Origin: Isochrysis galbana
Taxonomy: Eukaryota; Haptophyta; Isochrysidales; Isochrysidaceae
Direction of reading: 5' to 3'
Assembly: GCA_018136815.1 (NCBI GenBank)
Contig: CM030940.1
Span: 3,342,601 to 3,406,600, forward strand
DNA: 64,000 bases
Part shown: in pieces, positions 33,111 through 43,109 of the stretch
How the letters are laid out: each line of letters starts with the position of its first letter
Numbering within the stretch: the stretch's first letter is position 1
Translations under genes and position numbers: made by a program
The notes under the pieces: model-generated
Seen by the model: the letters and a program-made list of their open reading frames with translations, nothing else
What the model was told of the DNA's origin: nothing
Databases searched by the model: none

Positions 33111-33359
33111 TCTTCCCCTCACGGTAGAAGCCATCGACCGATTGTCGTCCGGTCAAGGCAACCTCGATTCTCTATTCCTTTGCACCCTGGACCTGGCATG
33201 CCGGGAGAGGTCCACGCCGGGCTTGGCACCTTGGCACCCCTCCCTCGTCTCATCCCGTCCCGGTTCCGCCCACGCTAAGCTCCCCCCAGTTCTCCATCAA
33301 GTCATACATGTGTCCATTCCCACCCTTTGCACTCACACACAACACCGCACTCCTGCACA

Positions 33360-33415
33360 CCAAAGAAGAGCGCCGCGTCGGCGCGCTCCATTGCAACCAA
33401 CTATAAAGGTAGTTG
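33360..33415 (-). mobile_element. tiny LINE 5'-end fragment
   Basis: The sequence ggcgcgctccattgcaacca, followed by actataaaggtagtt, matches the LINE start at 40980-41015 (gcacgctccatcgcaacca...). It keeps only the first bases of the LINE 5' end. Confidence 0.6.
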
Positions 33416-33978
33416 TGACACACGTATTAGTGGAAATTTCCCCGGAAGCGACACCATAAGAGTAGCAATCCGCGCAGCGGGCGACAGGCACACCGTCGCC
33501 AAACGTAAACGCAGCCGAGAAACGGTGGCGGTACTTTTGCTCGTGTACAGTAAGTGAGGTGGTGTCAAACCCTACTAACTACTAAACCTTGTCTAGGAGC
33601 AGGCGCACGGCGTCCCGTGTGGCCTGCGATGTGAACTTGTGGTTGTGCACCGAGCACACTGTCTCTTGGAAGGATGGGAATATGAAACCAGTGACCATCT
33701 GCGCATCACCGCTGCTTCATCGTCACTCGTTGCTTGACATGGTTAGTTGATAGGCACAAAATGATGGTGCATGAGGAGGCACTTCTGAAAACACGAGGGA
33801 CGTGGCCTGCGACTGCTTATATTGGAACATCGACACAGTCTATCCTGTGGCACGCATGCCATTCTTGTAACTGGGCGGCGAACTACGAGGAAATTCGTGG
33901 TGGGGACATTCAGGCAACGATTGCATACCTGGATGGCGGCGACATCCTCTTGCTGTTTGAATTGCGGTTGTCTTGCGG

Positions 33979-35835
33979 TTATTCATCCTCAGAGTCGTCC
34001 TCGTGTGCTCCCTTGCTTTCTTCCCCGCAAACCATCTCAATTGCGGCATCGCGGTCATTCTGCACATCCCTCGCTTCGCCAGCGCGACGGATCGCTAACT
34101 CAAGCAAGGGTGGTCCGATCAACTGGTTGAGGAGAATCGCCGAGACTAGCGTTGAGGATAACGCCGGTAGCACTTGCCCAAATTCACGGGCAATCTCAGA
34201 GGCCAGGCCGAGGGACATGCCGGCCTGGGTCACATACGCGAGCCAGCCATGCCGCAGGAACTGACGTGGCATTCCGGCTGCACGAGCTCCAATTGTGTGC
34301 CCCAAGTAGATTGCCAAGAGCCGCATTCCCACAAGTAAGATGGCGAGGGGCCAAGTGTGGAGCAACACGGAAAGCCGCATGGTCAAGCCAGTGGTGAAGA
34401 AGAAGAAAGTGAGCGTGGGACCCATTGCCTCATGCAGCAAAGCGTCGAGTTGCTGCCTCTCATCACGACCGGTGAAGACCTCGCCGCCATTGCACACGAT
34501 AAAGCCCGTTACGATGCAAGCAAGCATCGGCTCTAGGCGTGGAGCAGTCGCACCCAGCGGGAGCAGTATCGAGTTAATGGCACTTTCCACTGCGAAGGCA
34601 CAGCCAGAAATCAGCAAGAGAGCCAGCTGCCTTAACCGAGTCAGCCGGCGTGGCAACTGCAGTGCAGTCAAGCAAAGTCCTGCTAAGATGATCCCGAGAA
34701 GGAAGGATGCACACAGTTCACTCGCCACACGAGGCAAGAATGCCAACACTATGTCGCGCACAACCTCTGCAGAGCCATGACCATTTGTGCCAGAGCTGGA
34801 GATCGGCGCTGGATCAAGCAGGATCCGTGCGAGTTGAGTCGTTGCCGAGAAAAGAAGTAAGACGACGACATCTGATACCATGGTCACACCGAGCACCGTT
34901 TGGGTGAACACGCCTTCAGCATTCAGCTCCTTAATCACTGCGATTGCGGAGGCCGGAGATCGAGCGATGGCAATGGTACCTGAGAAGAGAGCGACTACTA
35001 CACGGAGCCGCAAATTGTAGCCGTAGCTGTGCGTACGAACGGCGACACGTTGCGATGATAATGGGGGAAGATGAGAGGAGTGCGACAATGCTAGAGAGGA
35101 AGAGTGAGGCTCGCCAGTGTCACTGGGTTGAGCCGTCACTCGCTTGACCTCTGTTGCAACGGGCAATTCCTTGGGCTCGGACAGCCCTGTTCCAACCGGA
35201 TGCGCCGTATCGGCTCCCACAACTTTGCTCGAACGCGTTGCGGTAGTTTGTGCTACACCCGGCGCCCTCATCACATGACTCACCCCTCCCCCACTTTCTC
35301 TCAGTTTAGACAAAGCGCCAGGAAATGAGTGCTTGCGCTGGCTCGAGCTGGCATCAGACATCTGGTCTCGCAGGAGACGACCGTGGCGCCGCGCTAGATC
35401 AGTGCCGAGATCTTGCGCGGTCACGATGGTGCTGTTGATCCCGGCTTTTCTGCTATGGACTGGAAGTCTTACAATGCCAGCACCCACCACACTGGAGAAT
35501 GGCACGAGCAGCGGCACTTCAAGAGGGACAATGGTGCAGAGGGAGGCGAGGCTCAAGCAGCAGACAATTGCGCTGATCGCCCTCGCGTTCGCCCACAGGT
35601 TGGCCATCACGAGCTCGGAGCCTGCCGCAATTGTGATCATGCCGAGTGCCATGCTGTGCACCGGCGAGATCATCATCAGCAGCTGCCCGGAGAATGCGAA
35701 CTGGAACGTGATGCCAGCAAGGAGACAGATAGTGATGGAGGGTAGCCCGGTCCGCCGCTGCGCGTGCGGCCCCTGCGCGTGAAGCGCCGCCACCGTCGCG
35801 CCGAGTCCGAGAAGCTGGAGAAGCAGCAGCCACAT
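33979..35835 (-). CDS. CPA-type cation/proton antiporter (Na+/H+ exchanger family)
   Basis: The start ATG at 35835 gives MWLLLLQLLGLGA and 618 residues; frames reaching further upstream lie in the leader. The protein has about 10-12 hydrophobic segments in two blocks, separated by a Ser-rich hydrophilic loop of about 150 residues (roughly residues 140-290). Motifs include GTIAIARSPASAIAVIKEL, VSDVVVLLLFSATTQ, FFFFTTGLTMRL and LAYVTQAGMSLGLA. These are typical of PF00999 transporters of the CPA2-like branch, which exchange Na+ or K+ for H+ across plasma or organelle membranes. The SDVV aspartate, in the position of the transport Asp, is present. The tail is acidic (EDDSEDE). The large loop is unusual for the family and may be regulatory. 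It appears intact and single-exon. Confidence 0.85.
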   Translation of the reverse strand: MWLLLLQLLGLGATVAALHAQGPHAQRRTGLPSITICLLAGITFQFAFSGQLLMMISPVHSMALGMITIAAGSELVMANLWANARAISAIVCCLSLASLCTIVPLEVPLLVPFSSVVGAGIVRLPVHSRKAGINSTIVTAQDLGTDLARRHGRLLRDQMSDASSSQRKHSFPGALSKLRESGGGVSHVMRAPGVAQTTATRSSKVVGADTAHPVGTGLSEPKELPVATEVKRVTAQPSDTGEPHSSSLALSHSSHLPPLSSQRVAVRTHSYGYNLRLRVVVALFSGTIAIARSPASAIAVIKELNAEGVFTQTVLGVTMVSDVVVLLLFSATTQLARILLDPAPISSSGTNGHGSAEVVRDIVLAFLPRVASELCASFLLGIILAGLCLTALQLPRRLTRLRQLALLLISGCAFAVESAINSILLPLGATAPRLEPMLACIVTGFIVCNGGEVFTGRDERQQLDALLHEAMGPTLTFFFFTTGLTMRLSVLLHTWPLAILLVGMRLLAIYLGHTIGARAAGMPRQFLRHGWLAYVTQAGMSLGLASEIAREFGQVLPALSSTLVSAILLNQLIGPPLLELAIRRAGEARDVQNDRDAAIEMVCGEESKGAHEDDSEDE

Positions 35836-36268
35836 GGCTGTCCGTGCCTGCACTGCGAACCCACAGACAGAGGGACGAGGAAGGCACGGATGGGAGGGGA
35901 GGGAGACCCGCGCCCTCCCCCCCCTCCTGCCCCCCCTCCCTCCGCCCAGGCGCGACCCACCCGGCCTTGCGGGGGGAGCTCGTGGGGCGTTAGAGTTTTC
36001 TTGTTGTGTGAGTATAACCTTAGTTCGGTGGGTCCGGAGCCCTCGACGGCAATAGCAATAGGCAATAGGGGTCATAGGACATAGGGGTAGGCAGGAATAT
36101 CAACACATCGAAAAACACAGTTGGGTACGATTTCGCGAAATAAATATGTCGACATATTTGCTACATATTTGGGTGGGCGGGGGGCGGGGATTGGTGGCTT
36201 GGTGGCTCCTACATACTACATACTACATATTTCACATATTTCATATTTGGGTAGGGGCAGGTAGGGCG
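35836..36268. other. antiporter 5' flank
   Basis: GC-rich leader near the gene, then AT-richer DNA with several catatttgggt motifs (36160-36250). The same motif appears on both strands near 46985-47090. No gene is seen. Confidence 0.5.
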
Positions 36269-36642
36269 TAGGGCGGTCAAACAGGGGCTTTTTAACCATT
36301 AGTAAGGGTTGGGCTGTATTTTTTGACCGTGGCGCAAGGCCCAATAAAAAACCTTCAGGGGGGGCCACCTGCCGCCACGAAAATTTTCGCCAGGAAATGG
36401 TGCGATTCTCCCCCCCTCTCCCCCCCTCCGTCACGCGCGCTCACGCTCTACCCGTAAAGATTTGGCGGTCGCGCCCGCGGGGGGATCGGTTCCTTTATAT
36501 CTAAGCTACATTCGGCATTTGATTCCCGCCCGATGCAGCGCCGTGTCGGGCTGCCGACAGTCCGACCACCCCCTGACCCTCTGGCATCATGGCCCGCGCA
36601 GCCCACTCAGCTCCTCACAGCGCGCGCACGCGGCTACCCTGG
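36269..36642 (+). mobile_element. 374-bp repeat with TAGGGCGGTCAAACAGG end, copy 1
   Basis: It starts with TAGGGCGGTCAAACAGG, like the 2-kb transposon, but the interior differs. It matches 62369-62742 over its full 374 bp with only about ten differences. Both copies stop at the same place (cacgcggctaccctgg), after which the flanks are unrelated. A diverged relative lies at 57581-57720. It may be the left end of a related transposon. Confidence 0.75.
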
Positions 36643-36955
36643 CTGCCACAGACCCCGCCCCGACCATCCCGCGCGTGAACCCGCTGTCGGGTGGGCGCTC
36701 GGGCGAGCTGTGCGACTTTTGGGTGGCCCCCGATTGGCGCGGTCAAGGCGTTGGGAGGACTTTGTTCCGGGAAGCGATGCGTGTCGCTCGTGAGCTAGGG
36801 ATGCGGCGTTTGTGGTTGTGGACGTTGCTCGAGTCGGGGCCCGTCTCGTTGTATGATCGCGTGGGCTTCCGGGTAGCCCTGAGTGGAGTTCCCCGTCGGC
36901 TTGAGGCCTCCTCGCTTCGTTTGAGACATCCGTGGCTCGGTGAGGAAGCGGTGGT
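36643..36955 (+). pseudogene. GNAT acetyltransferase fragment between two repeats
   Basis: The frame encodes ELCDFWVAPDWRGQGVGRTL, then FREAMRVARELGMRRLWLWT and VSLYDRVGFR. This is the central part of a GNAT N-acetyltransferase, including the acetyl-CoA-binding RxxGxG loop. No ATG precedes it in frame, and it is bounded by a transposon-type repeat on the left and a retroelement-associated repeat on the right. Its 5' part is missing. It may be a gene fragment captured by a mobile element, or a host exon invaded on both sides. Confidence 0.6.
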
Positions 36956-36964
36956 GTGTTGTAT

Positions 36965-37275
36965 TCTGTCAGAGCAAGGCTCATCTCACTCTTGGAGATT
37001 GCCTGCGAGGGCGCGCCGGCAGCTAGCGCGGAATGCGGTTCTTGCGGGGAGCTCATGGAGCTTTCCTCGGGGGTGACTACGGGCATGGTGATCGGCGCAC
37101 GACGCACGACGCACGGAGGGCGCGGAAGTGTGGAAGGAGGCTTGTGGGAGGTGGTGGCAGGCGACTGGGGGTGGCTCAGGCGCGTGCTTGGCTTGTATTG
37201 ACTCGTTGACTCGGGGTATAGACTCGGGAACTCGGGGGGACTCGCTTGGGAACACGGTGGGACTCGACGAAGTTG
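36965..37275 (-). repeat. LTR-retroelement-associated repeat, copy 2 (fossil, inverted)
   Basis: This is the reverse complement of 32200-32530 with few differences. The similarity starts at ctgtcagagca and ends at the cgagtcccaccgtg side. The pair flanks the antiporter gene in opposite orientation. It carries no reverse transcriptase of its own. Confidence 0.6.
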
Positions 37276-37880
37276 CTACAAAACCACTCACGAAAAACCC
37301 AAAACCCAAAGTCCTTGGGCTCAGAAGACTAACGTAAACACTCCGGAATCATACGATAAACAAACCCTCCCCGTGCGGCGAAGGCTGAGGTCGCGATCGC
37401 TCGTCATGCGCGAAGAAATACGGAAAGAGAGCGCAAAACTACGCAAACGAAGGGTTCGAACTATCGTTAAAGTGAAACTCGTCCGCTGAAGCCAACGCGG
37501 AGGGTCGAGGAGAGGTCCAAACTCGAGCGGGGGGAAGAAGGCGATGTGCAGAGAGACCTTCTAGACTCTAGACAAGTGACGAGCAAGGGGCGACGAAACA
37601 AGACGCGAGACGCGAGGCGCGTGCCATTCGTTCTTCCTTTCTTTTACCGAAAACGCGGCGAAACTAACGTTAAACGTTGGTGCCCCCTCCGCGAGAATCG
37701 CGAAGAAGAACGGACGAGATGGAGGCAATCATCGACGAAGGAATCGTGAGAGGAATCGAAGCGAGGGGGGGAACAGTGCGCGCGGGGGGGGGGACGAACG
37801 ACGGCCGGAGGAAACGAACCGCGCGCGGAGGAGAAGAACCTCGCGCGGGGGGGGGGGGGATAATATAACGGCCCCGGACG
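37276..37880. other. no recognised gene
   Basis: This stretch joins the 3' break of the LINE. It has a G/C-rich simple region (37770-37860) and several cgttaaa motifs (37470, 37665). It does not read as reverse transcriptase on either strand. Confidence 0.5.
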
Positions 37881-40800
37881 GCGTCTGTCGAGGTCGGTAA
37901 GGGGTCGTTCGGTCAATGTGATTTCGAGGGCGGGTTCCCGCCTCGACTCTTTCGAAGAGTACAGCCAGGAGTAGTATCTTCTGAATTCTCTCCGGATACC
38001 GTCGTCGGTCGTGGTCGTGTTGTGGTCGGCGTGTCTAGGGTTGTTCCAGTCGCAGGTCTTGTAGATCTCCTTGATGTTTCCATTCCATCTTTGTTGTGCG
38101 AGCTTCCTGAAGAATTCCTTGGAGTGAAGGTCTTCGTGTCGGAGCTTAGCGTATAGGGGGAGACGTCTCAGAGGAGTTTTGCTTCTTTCTTCCGCTAGCT
38201 CCCTATTGGTTTCTGCGATCTCTCTTGTGAGGTTCGCGTCCGGGCCCTTTTTGATTAGTTTTATGTTGAGTAGTGCTATTTTCTTTTCCAGATCAGATTG
38301 GATGGTGGGTTTTCTTCGCGCGCGCGTTTCCTCCCTTAAGAATGTGGCGACGAGCGCCTTCGCATGGGCCCACTCGTCGGCCAGGTCGCCGCCTCCCAGC
38401 GCGTTTTCCTTTGCTCTACGGAAGAGGAGTTCTATCACCCTCGCGGCCCCCTCCTCGCGGATGATCGCGGTGTCAATGGGGAGGTCGTAGTTGCGGTCCG
38501 GGTTGTAGCTTGGCGTCTCGAACGCGGCTAGCAGCGGTAGGTGGTCAGAGGCCGCCTTACCTGTGAACAGGTCCGGGCTGGGCCCCATCTTGTGCCATTG
38601 AAATTTGTCGGTGGCTAGGCTGTGGTATAGTCTGTCTATCCTCGTGTGAATTGTCTGTGCCAGGCGCGTGTAGCCGGTATTGGGCCCCTGCTTCATGGTC
38701 CGGTGTGCGTCTTGCAATCCGGCGTTTCTCATTAGGACCTTCCATTTGTCGCCATGCACATTGGCATATGGCGTCGGCCCCGTGCTTGCCGTGTCAGACG
38801 CTACATTCTCTACGCAGTTGAAGTCGCCCCCCATTAGAGTCGGGGTGGTGATGCTTTGTGCGATGTATGTCTCACAGCGTAGTTTTTCTATCTGGGCGCC
38901 TCGTGGTCCCGGGCTAGCGCTAAGGTACACAGAGATAATGCGGTACATTTTTTCGTCTATCTCAACGTCTACTTTTATGCACCTTCCTTTTATGATTTCG
39001 ACTACAGAGTCTACTCTAGGCGTTACCCTGGCGCACGCGTCGCGCGTCGCAATCGCGACTCCGCTTGCCGGGTCTCCTAGCTCTCCCGGCGAGGCAAACC
39101 AGTGCCAACCAAGGAGGGTCGCCGTTCTATGTGAGCGGTGATGAGAGCCATCTTCGTATGCGTGTAGCTCTTGGAGGAGGAGTATGTCTATTCCCGCCTT
39201 ACGCGCTTGGGACAGCACCGCGGCAAGTTTGCCGCCTCTGGTGCCGTTGATGTTGTAGGTCGCGACTCGGACCGGTCCTTCACCTGGGTATCCGAGGGTG
39301 GAGTCAAAGGTGAGTCTAGGGCGTGGCGGGTGGGCCGCATCGCGGTCAATGACGTTCAGTTTAGCGAGTAGGGCTGCCGCGCACTCTGGGTGAAGGAATA
39401 GGCACGTTGGGCCGTTAAGGCAGACCCCCGCTATCTTCTTGTGGGGATGAAGGCGGCAGCGGATCGTGCACTTGTTGTCGATCCATGCGCCGGGGATTTC
39501 GTGCGAGAGGTTGCATCGCACTCCGCGCTTGTTGCGGAGGCACAGCCCTTGCGTGAACTGCGCGCAAGTTTTCGGGGGGTCTTTGCCAAGTGCCTCCCGT
39601 ACCGATTTGGGGCGTGGCGCGGACTTCCATGCTTCGACTCGCTCTTTGCGCTTGGCCGCCTCTGCGTCACAGATGCAGCGCCGGTGGGCCGGTTGAAGAT
39701 TGCGTGCCACTTCGGGGCGCCACCCTTTGCAGCCCCTGAGGCTACCATGGATCATCAACTTATGGGGAGTTTGGAGGCCTTGAGGCATTTCCAATGCCTT
39801 GCACGCGCGCACGGCGTAGTTCACCGGGAGTATCGTATTGTCGACGGCGAGGAGAAGCTTGCGCGGGAAGTTGCTCACGAGGAACGATCCTTGGGACGCT
39901 GCGACGTAGAGATGCCAGCGCGTAGAGTGAGCCACTTTGGACACAAATGTGCCCGACTCACCTTCTAGCTTCATTCGCTCGCGGTTACCTTTGAGGAATG
40001 TGAGCCCTTCTTTTTCGACTGCTTTGACCAGGGTGCTCAAAGTGATTTTCGAGGCTTGCGCCAGCCCGTCGGCTTCCACCACGATGTGGGCCGCTACATC
40101 TTGGAGGGCTTCGTAGAGCGCCTTACGCGACGAGGTGCCCTTTTTGTTTAGCTTGTCCTCCATGGTTACGATTTTGACCTGAACTGCCACGTCAACTTGG
40201 TGGATGCGAAGCGTGGTTTGAAGTCCATACCGAGCTTGGAATTGTTGGGCGCAGTCTTCATTGACTCCGATGTGCCATGGGCCCTTTGAGGAGCGGGCCC
40301 AGAAGTCGGGCTCGGGGTCGACGCCTTCGAGCTCGAGTAGAAGCTCTACGATGGCCGCGTAGACCGTCGTGTCGTGAAAGATTAGGTCGCCCGCTTGTTG
40401 GAACGACAGGTCATAGGTGGCATCTGTGTCTCCTGGTTGATCTTCTCCTTCTGAGTCTGTCTCCTGAGGGCCGGTCGAAGGCGGTGGGGAGGTTAGTGTT
40501 GCTGAGAGGGGGCGGTGGGGGTGTGTGAGGGAGTCTGGGTGCGCGATTCGTCTGGTTGTAGTGGCTGCTGGTCTCGCTCTGTGTGGCCAGAGTGGCGTGC
40601 ATTCATGTCGTAAGATGTTGTTTGTCAAGGAGTTGTGCCCATGAGGGCCACCCGGCCACGAGCCGCGCCGCCGAGGCGGCGCGGCCCTGACCAGGGTGAG
40701 AGGGGCCTCTGCCATAAGGCATGCCCAATGGAGTGGCGGTCCTGTCCGCCTGAGATAGTCCTCCTGAGACCTGCAGCCAGCTCCCTCCCATGTGGGAGGG

Positions 40801-40992
40801 CAGCATGGCTGCTGTGGGTGGTGTGGCCGGGGCCACGGGCCGTGTGGCGCGACCGGGGTCGCACGCACCTTGTCGGCCTCCGAGCTCCGAGGGTGGACGT
40901 GGCCGCTTCGCCAGCGACTGGTCCGTGGGGGCAGGGGGGCCGCCCTCGGCGGGGGGCCCGAAGGAGAGGAGGGGCTCGGCGGCACGCTCCAT
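37881..40992 (-). mobile_element. LINE with APE-type endonuclease, reverse transcriptase missing
   Basis: From the ATG at 40992 (MERAAEPLLSFGPPAEGG) a Pro-rich region leads, with one frame change near 40885, into a single long frame. It holds a gag-like part (VDPEPDFWARSSKGPWHI; CAQQFQARYGLQTTLRIH), then Cys/His fingers (CAQFTQGLCLRNKRGVRC; CLNGPTCLFLHPEC), then an endonuclease/exonuclease/phosphatase domain at about 38500-39280. Its catalytic motifs are all visible: VATYNING, LLLQELH, GGDFNCVE and KAASDHLPLL. The frame continues through FRRYYSWLYSSKESRREP, a stretch typical of the linker before reverse transcriptase, and then stops matching near 37880. The RT and 3' end are absent. LINE copies usually lose the 5' end, so this truncation is the reverse of normal. 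It is non-autonomous as it stands. Confidence 0.85.
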
Positions 40993-41330
40993 CGCAACCA
41001 ACTATAAAGTTAGTTCGGAATTCCGCGAGCTATGTTGCATGTTGCAAGCGTGGCCCCCGCGGCATGACTGCTCATAGGCCTACTGCTCCTCCTGCATACG
41101 TGTAGCGTGTAGCCATCGCACATGGGAACGTGTGTGATGTGTGATGTGACGACTCCGTGACGTACTCCAGTGGACGCGTTCTCCCACACTGTTTGATGAT
41201 CCAGCTTTTGAGCTTTTGACAAGATTCCTATGTGAGGTAATATAAGGCTCTCATCATACCGGGGGGGGGGATTCTGTATCCCGAGGTATGTGGAGCGGGT
41301 GTTCACGACGGCCTCGAGGTGACGGCTGTC

Positions 41331-42248
41331 ATGAGCGCCTGCTGGGCTGCCCTCCTCGCATCTGCGGCGTTCAGGCCTCCCGAGACGCCTGTGTCATGCG
41401 CTGTCGCGTGCCCTCTCGCCCAGCTTTCGCCACGGACCGTGCACCACCCTCTGTCACAGCCGCCTTGCCTTACACGAGTGCCAGCTAGAACATCTCGCTC
41501 GAGCTGCACACGCCTCTCACTGGATGTGCCAGTTGATTTCAATCTGTCCAGAGACCGGGGGCGGAAGACGCAGGCTGAGCACATATTCGACACATTCGTT
41601 CGCCAGTTTGCGGGCCGCTTCGACAACAGGGAGCAGGCCCTTGCAGATCGGCTGGCAGGCACACCTCCCCGTGAAGGCGGTGGGCATGAGCATATCTGCT
41701 GCTGCTTGCAGCCTCTAGACATGCGCAGCGAAAGCAGTAAACCAAGTCGACGAGTCACAATTCTAGCCACATATCATTTTGTGGGTGCCGGGCCAGAGCC
41801 CTTCCGCCAGCGCATCTATACCCTCAGACCGCTCTCAGAACAGCCAGGCATTGGAGAGGCGGCAATTGAGATGCAAATTTTCCGATTAACAGACTTTGCA
41901 GAGGAGCAATTGTTGGCGCACGGCGGCAACGCTTCCTTCCTGGAATGGTGCGAAGACCGCGATCTTTCGCTCTCGTTGTACATCCCTGGATGCGACGTCT
42001 TTTGGTTTTGGAATGGGGACCATTTTGAAGGTACCATGCAGGAAGAGTCTGCCATTGTTGCTTCACCTATCCTCAATGCTGATATAATCGTCACGGATCA
42101 TCTCATGTTGTTCGCAGACGCCTTGTGGGTCAACGACCGAGGGTGGGATTCAAATGGGAACTACCTATATGGTAACATCCGCGACATTCCGTACAAAATG
42201 GACCGAGTAGACGTGACAGTTTCCCGTGATTATTCAGTGTGGGCTTGA
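41331..42248 (+). CDS. CpcT/CpeT-family chromophore lyase-like protein
   Basis: The first ATG in frame is 41331 (MSACWAALLASAAF), giving 305 residues. The first 15 residues are hydrophobic, and the next 50 are Ser/Arg/Pro-rich, which fits a plastid-targeting leader. From about residue 85 the motifs match CpcT/CpeT proteins: FAGRFDNREQA, YHFVGAGPEPFRQRIYTL, MQIFRLTDFAEEQL, GCDVFWFWNGDHFEGTM and LWVNDRGWDSNGNYLYGN. The known role of the family is to attach bilins to phycobiliproteins. Haptophytes do not have phycobilisomes, so here the role may be bilin or tetrapyrrole handling in the plastid; that is an inference. The gene looks intact and single-exon. Confidence 0.82.
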   Translation: MSACWAALLASAAFRPPETPVSCAVACPLAQLSPRTVHHPLSQPPCLTRVPARTSRSSCTRLSLDVPVDFNLSRDRGRKTQAEHIFDTFVRQFAGRFDNREQALADRLAGTPPREGGGHEHICCCLQPLDMRSESSKPSRRVTILATYHFVGAGPEPFRQRIYTLRPLSEQPGIGEAAIEMQIFRLTDFAEEQLLAHGGNASFLEWCEDRDLSLSLYIPGCDVFWFWNGDHFEGTMQEESAIVASPILNADIIVTDHLMLFADALWVNDRGWDSNGNYLYGNIRDIPYKMDRVDVTVSRDYSVWA

Positions 42249-43109
42249 AGACTATCGGATATTGGTTTCCACTCGACAAAAAACTTCTTAATATTCACGC
42301 CACACATGCGACACTGCGTTCTACCTCGCAGCCAAGCCCTTCCTCACTTCCGTCGGTTCCACTGATTCTTTTTTAATATTCTCGCCGCGGTGGCCGCATA
42401 GCCTTAGAACGAGCCTTAGCCGGAGACCGGAGATCATAAACCCCAGCCGAAGACTTCAAGTTGTTTTCATGTGGAAACTTGAAGGAAATGGTATGCAAGA
42501 AGAGGGAGTGTGTGCAACGTCAAAGGGGTGCAGTTTCCGGGCTAGGGATGGGTAAAAACTTTTACAAATTTTAGTGCAAGTTTGGGTGGATGCTCGAGCT
42601 CGTCAGAAGTTTGGGCCCTCTCGACAAGTGGGCTGCAAGTTTGGGGGCGCAGCGCCCCTTGTCTATCAGAATAACGCCTAATCTAAGAGTGAAATCCCCT
42701 TTCTACAGTACAATACCCAACGATTTGTTCAAAAAAAATGACGGTCATTATTGTACATACATAAACTGGACGTTTTTATAGCATAAACAGGGGTCGTCTT
42801 GAGATCCACGACAAAAAAGCCCGCCGCCGCGGCACGCGGCCGCGCAATGGCTGGCCCAGGTGAGCCATGCCCGCTGCCCCTTCTCCATGCTGGCCTGCGC
42901 TCGTCCGTGCTGGCGCGCATCTCACCGCCGGCCTCCCTCCTCACACAGGCAAACGCCACTGCACGCGCCAACGCGGGGGAGGGTGACAGCCTCATCCCCC
43001 AGGATGAGAATGTCGTTCGCCCTCCGCAGCGACGCGAGGGCGCGGTCGCAGTCGAGGCGGTTGAGGACGAGGAGTAGGGGTAGGCCAAGATATCCGGATA
43101 TATCTCTTG
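42249..43109. other. intergenic, nothing recognised
   Basis: A short Arg/Ala-rich frame (42799-43077) looks compositional. The last nine bases (TATCTCTTG) are the target duplication of the next transposon. Confidence 0.5.

Noticed and set aside
35836-36075. 80-residue upstream extension of the antiporter
   Set aside because: Low-complexity Gly/Arg/Pro-rich translation of a GC-rich leader; the protein proper starts with a membrane helix at 35835.
41319-41330. Start of the CpcT/CpeT-type gene at 41319
   Set aside because: That codon is GTG; the ATG at 41331 is in frame four codons later.
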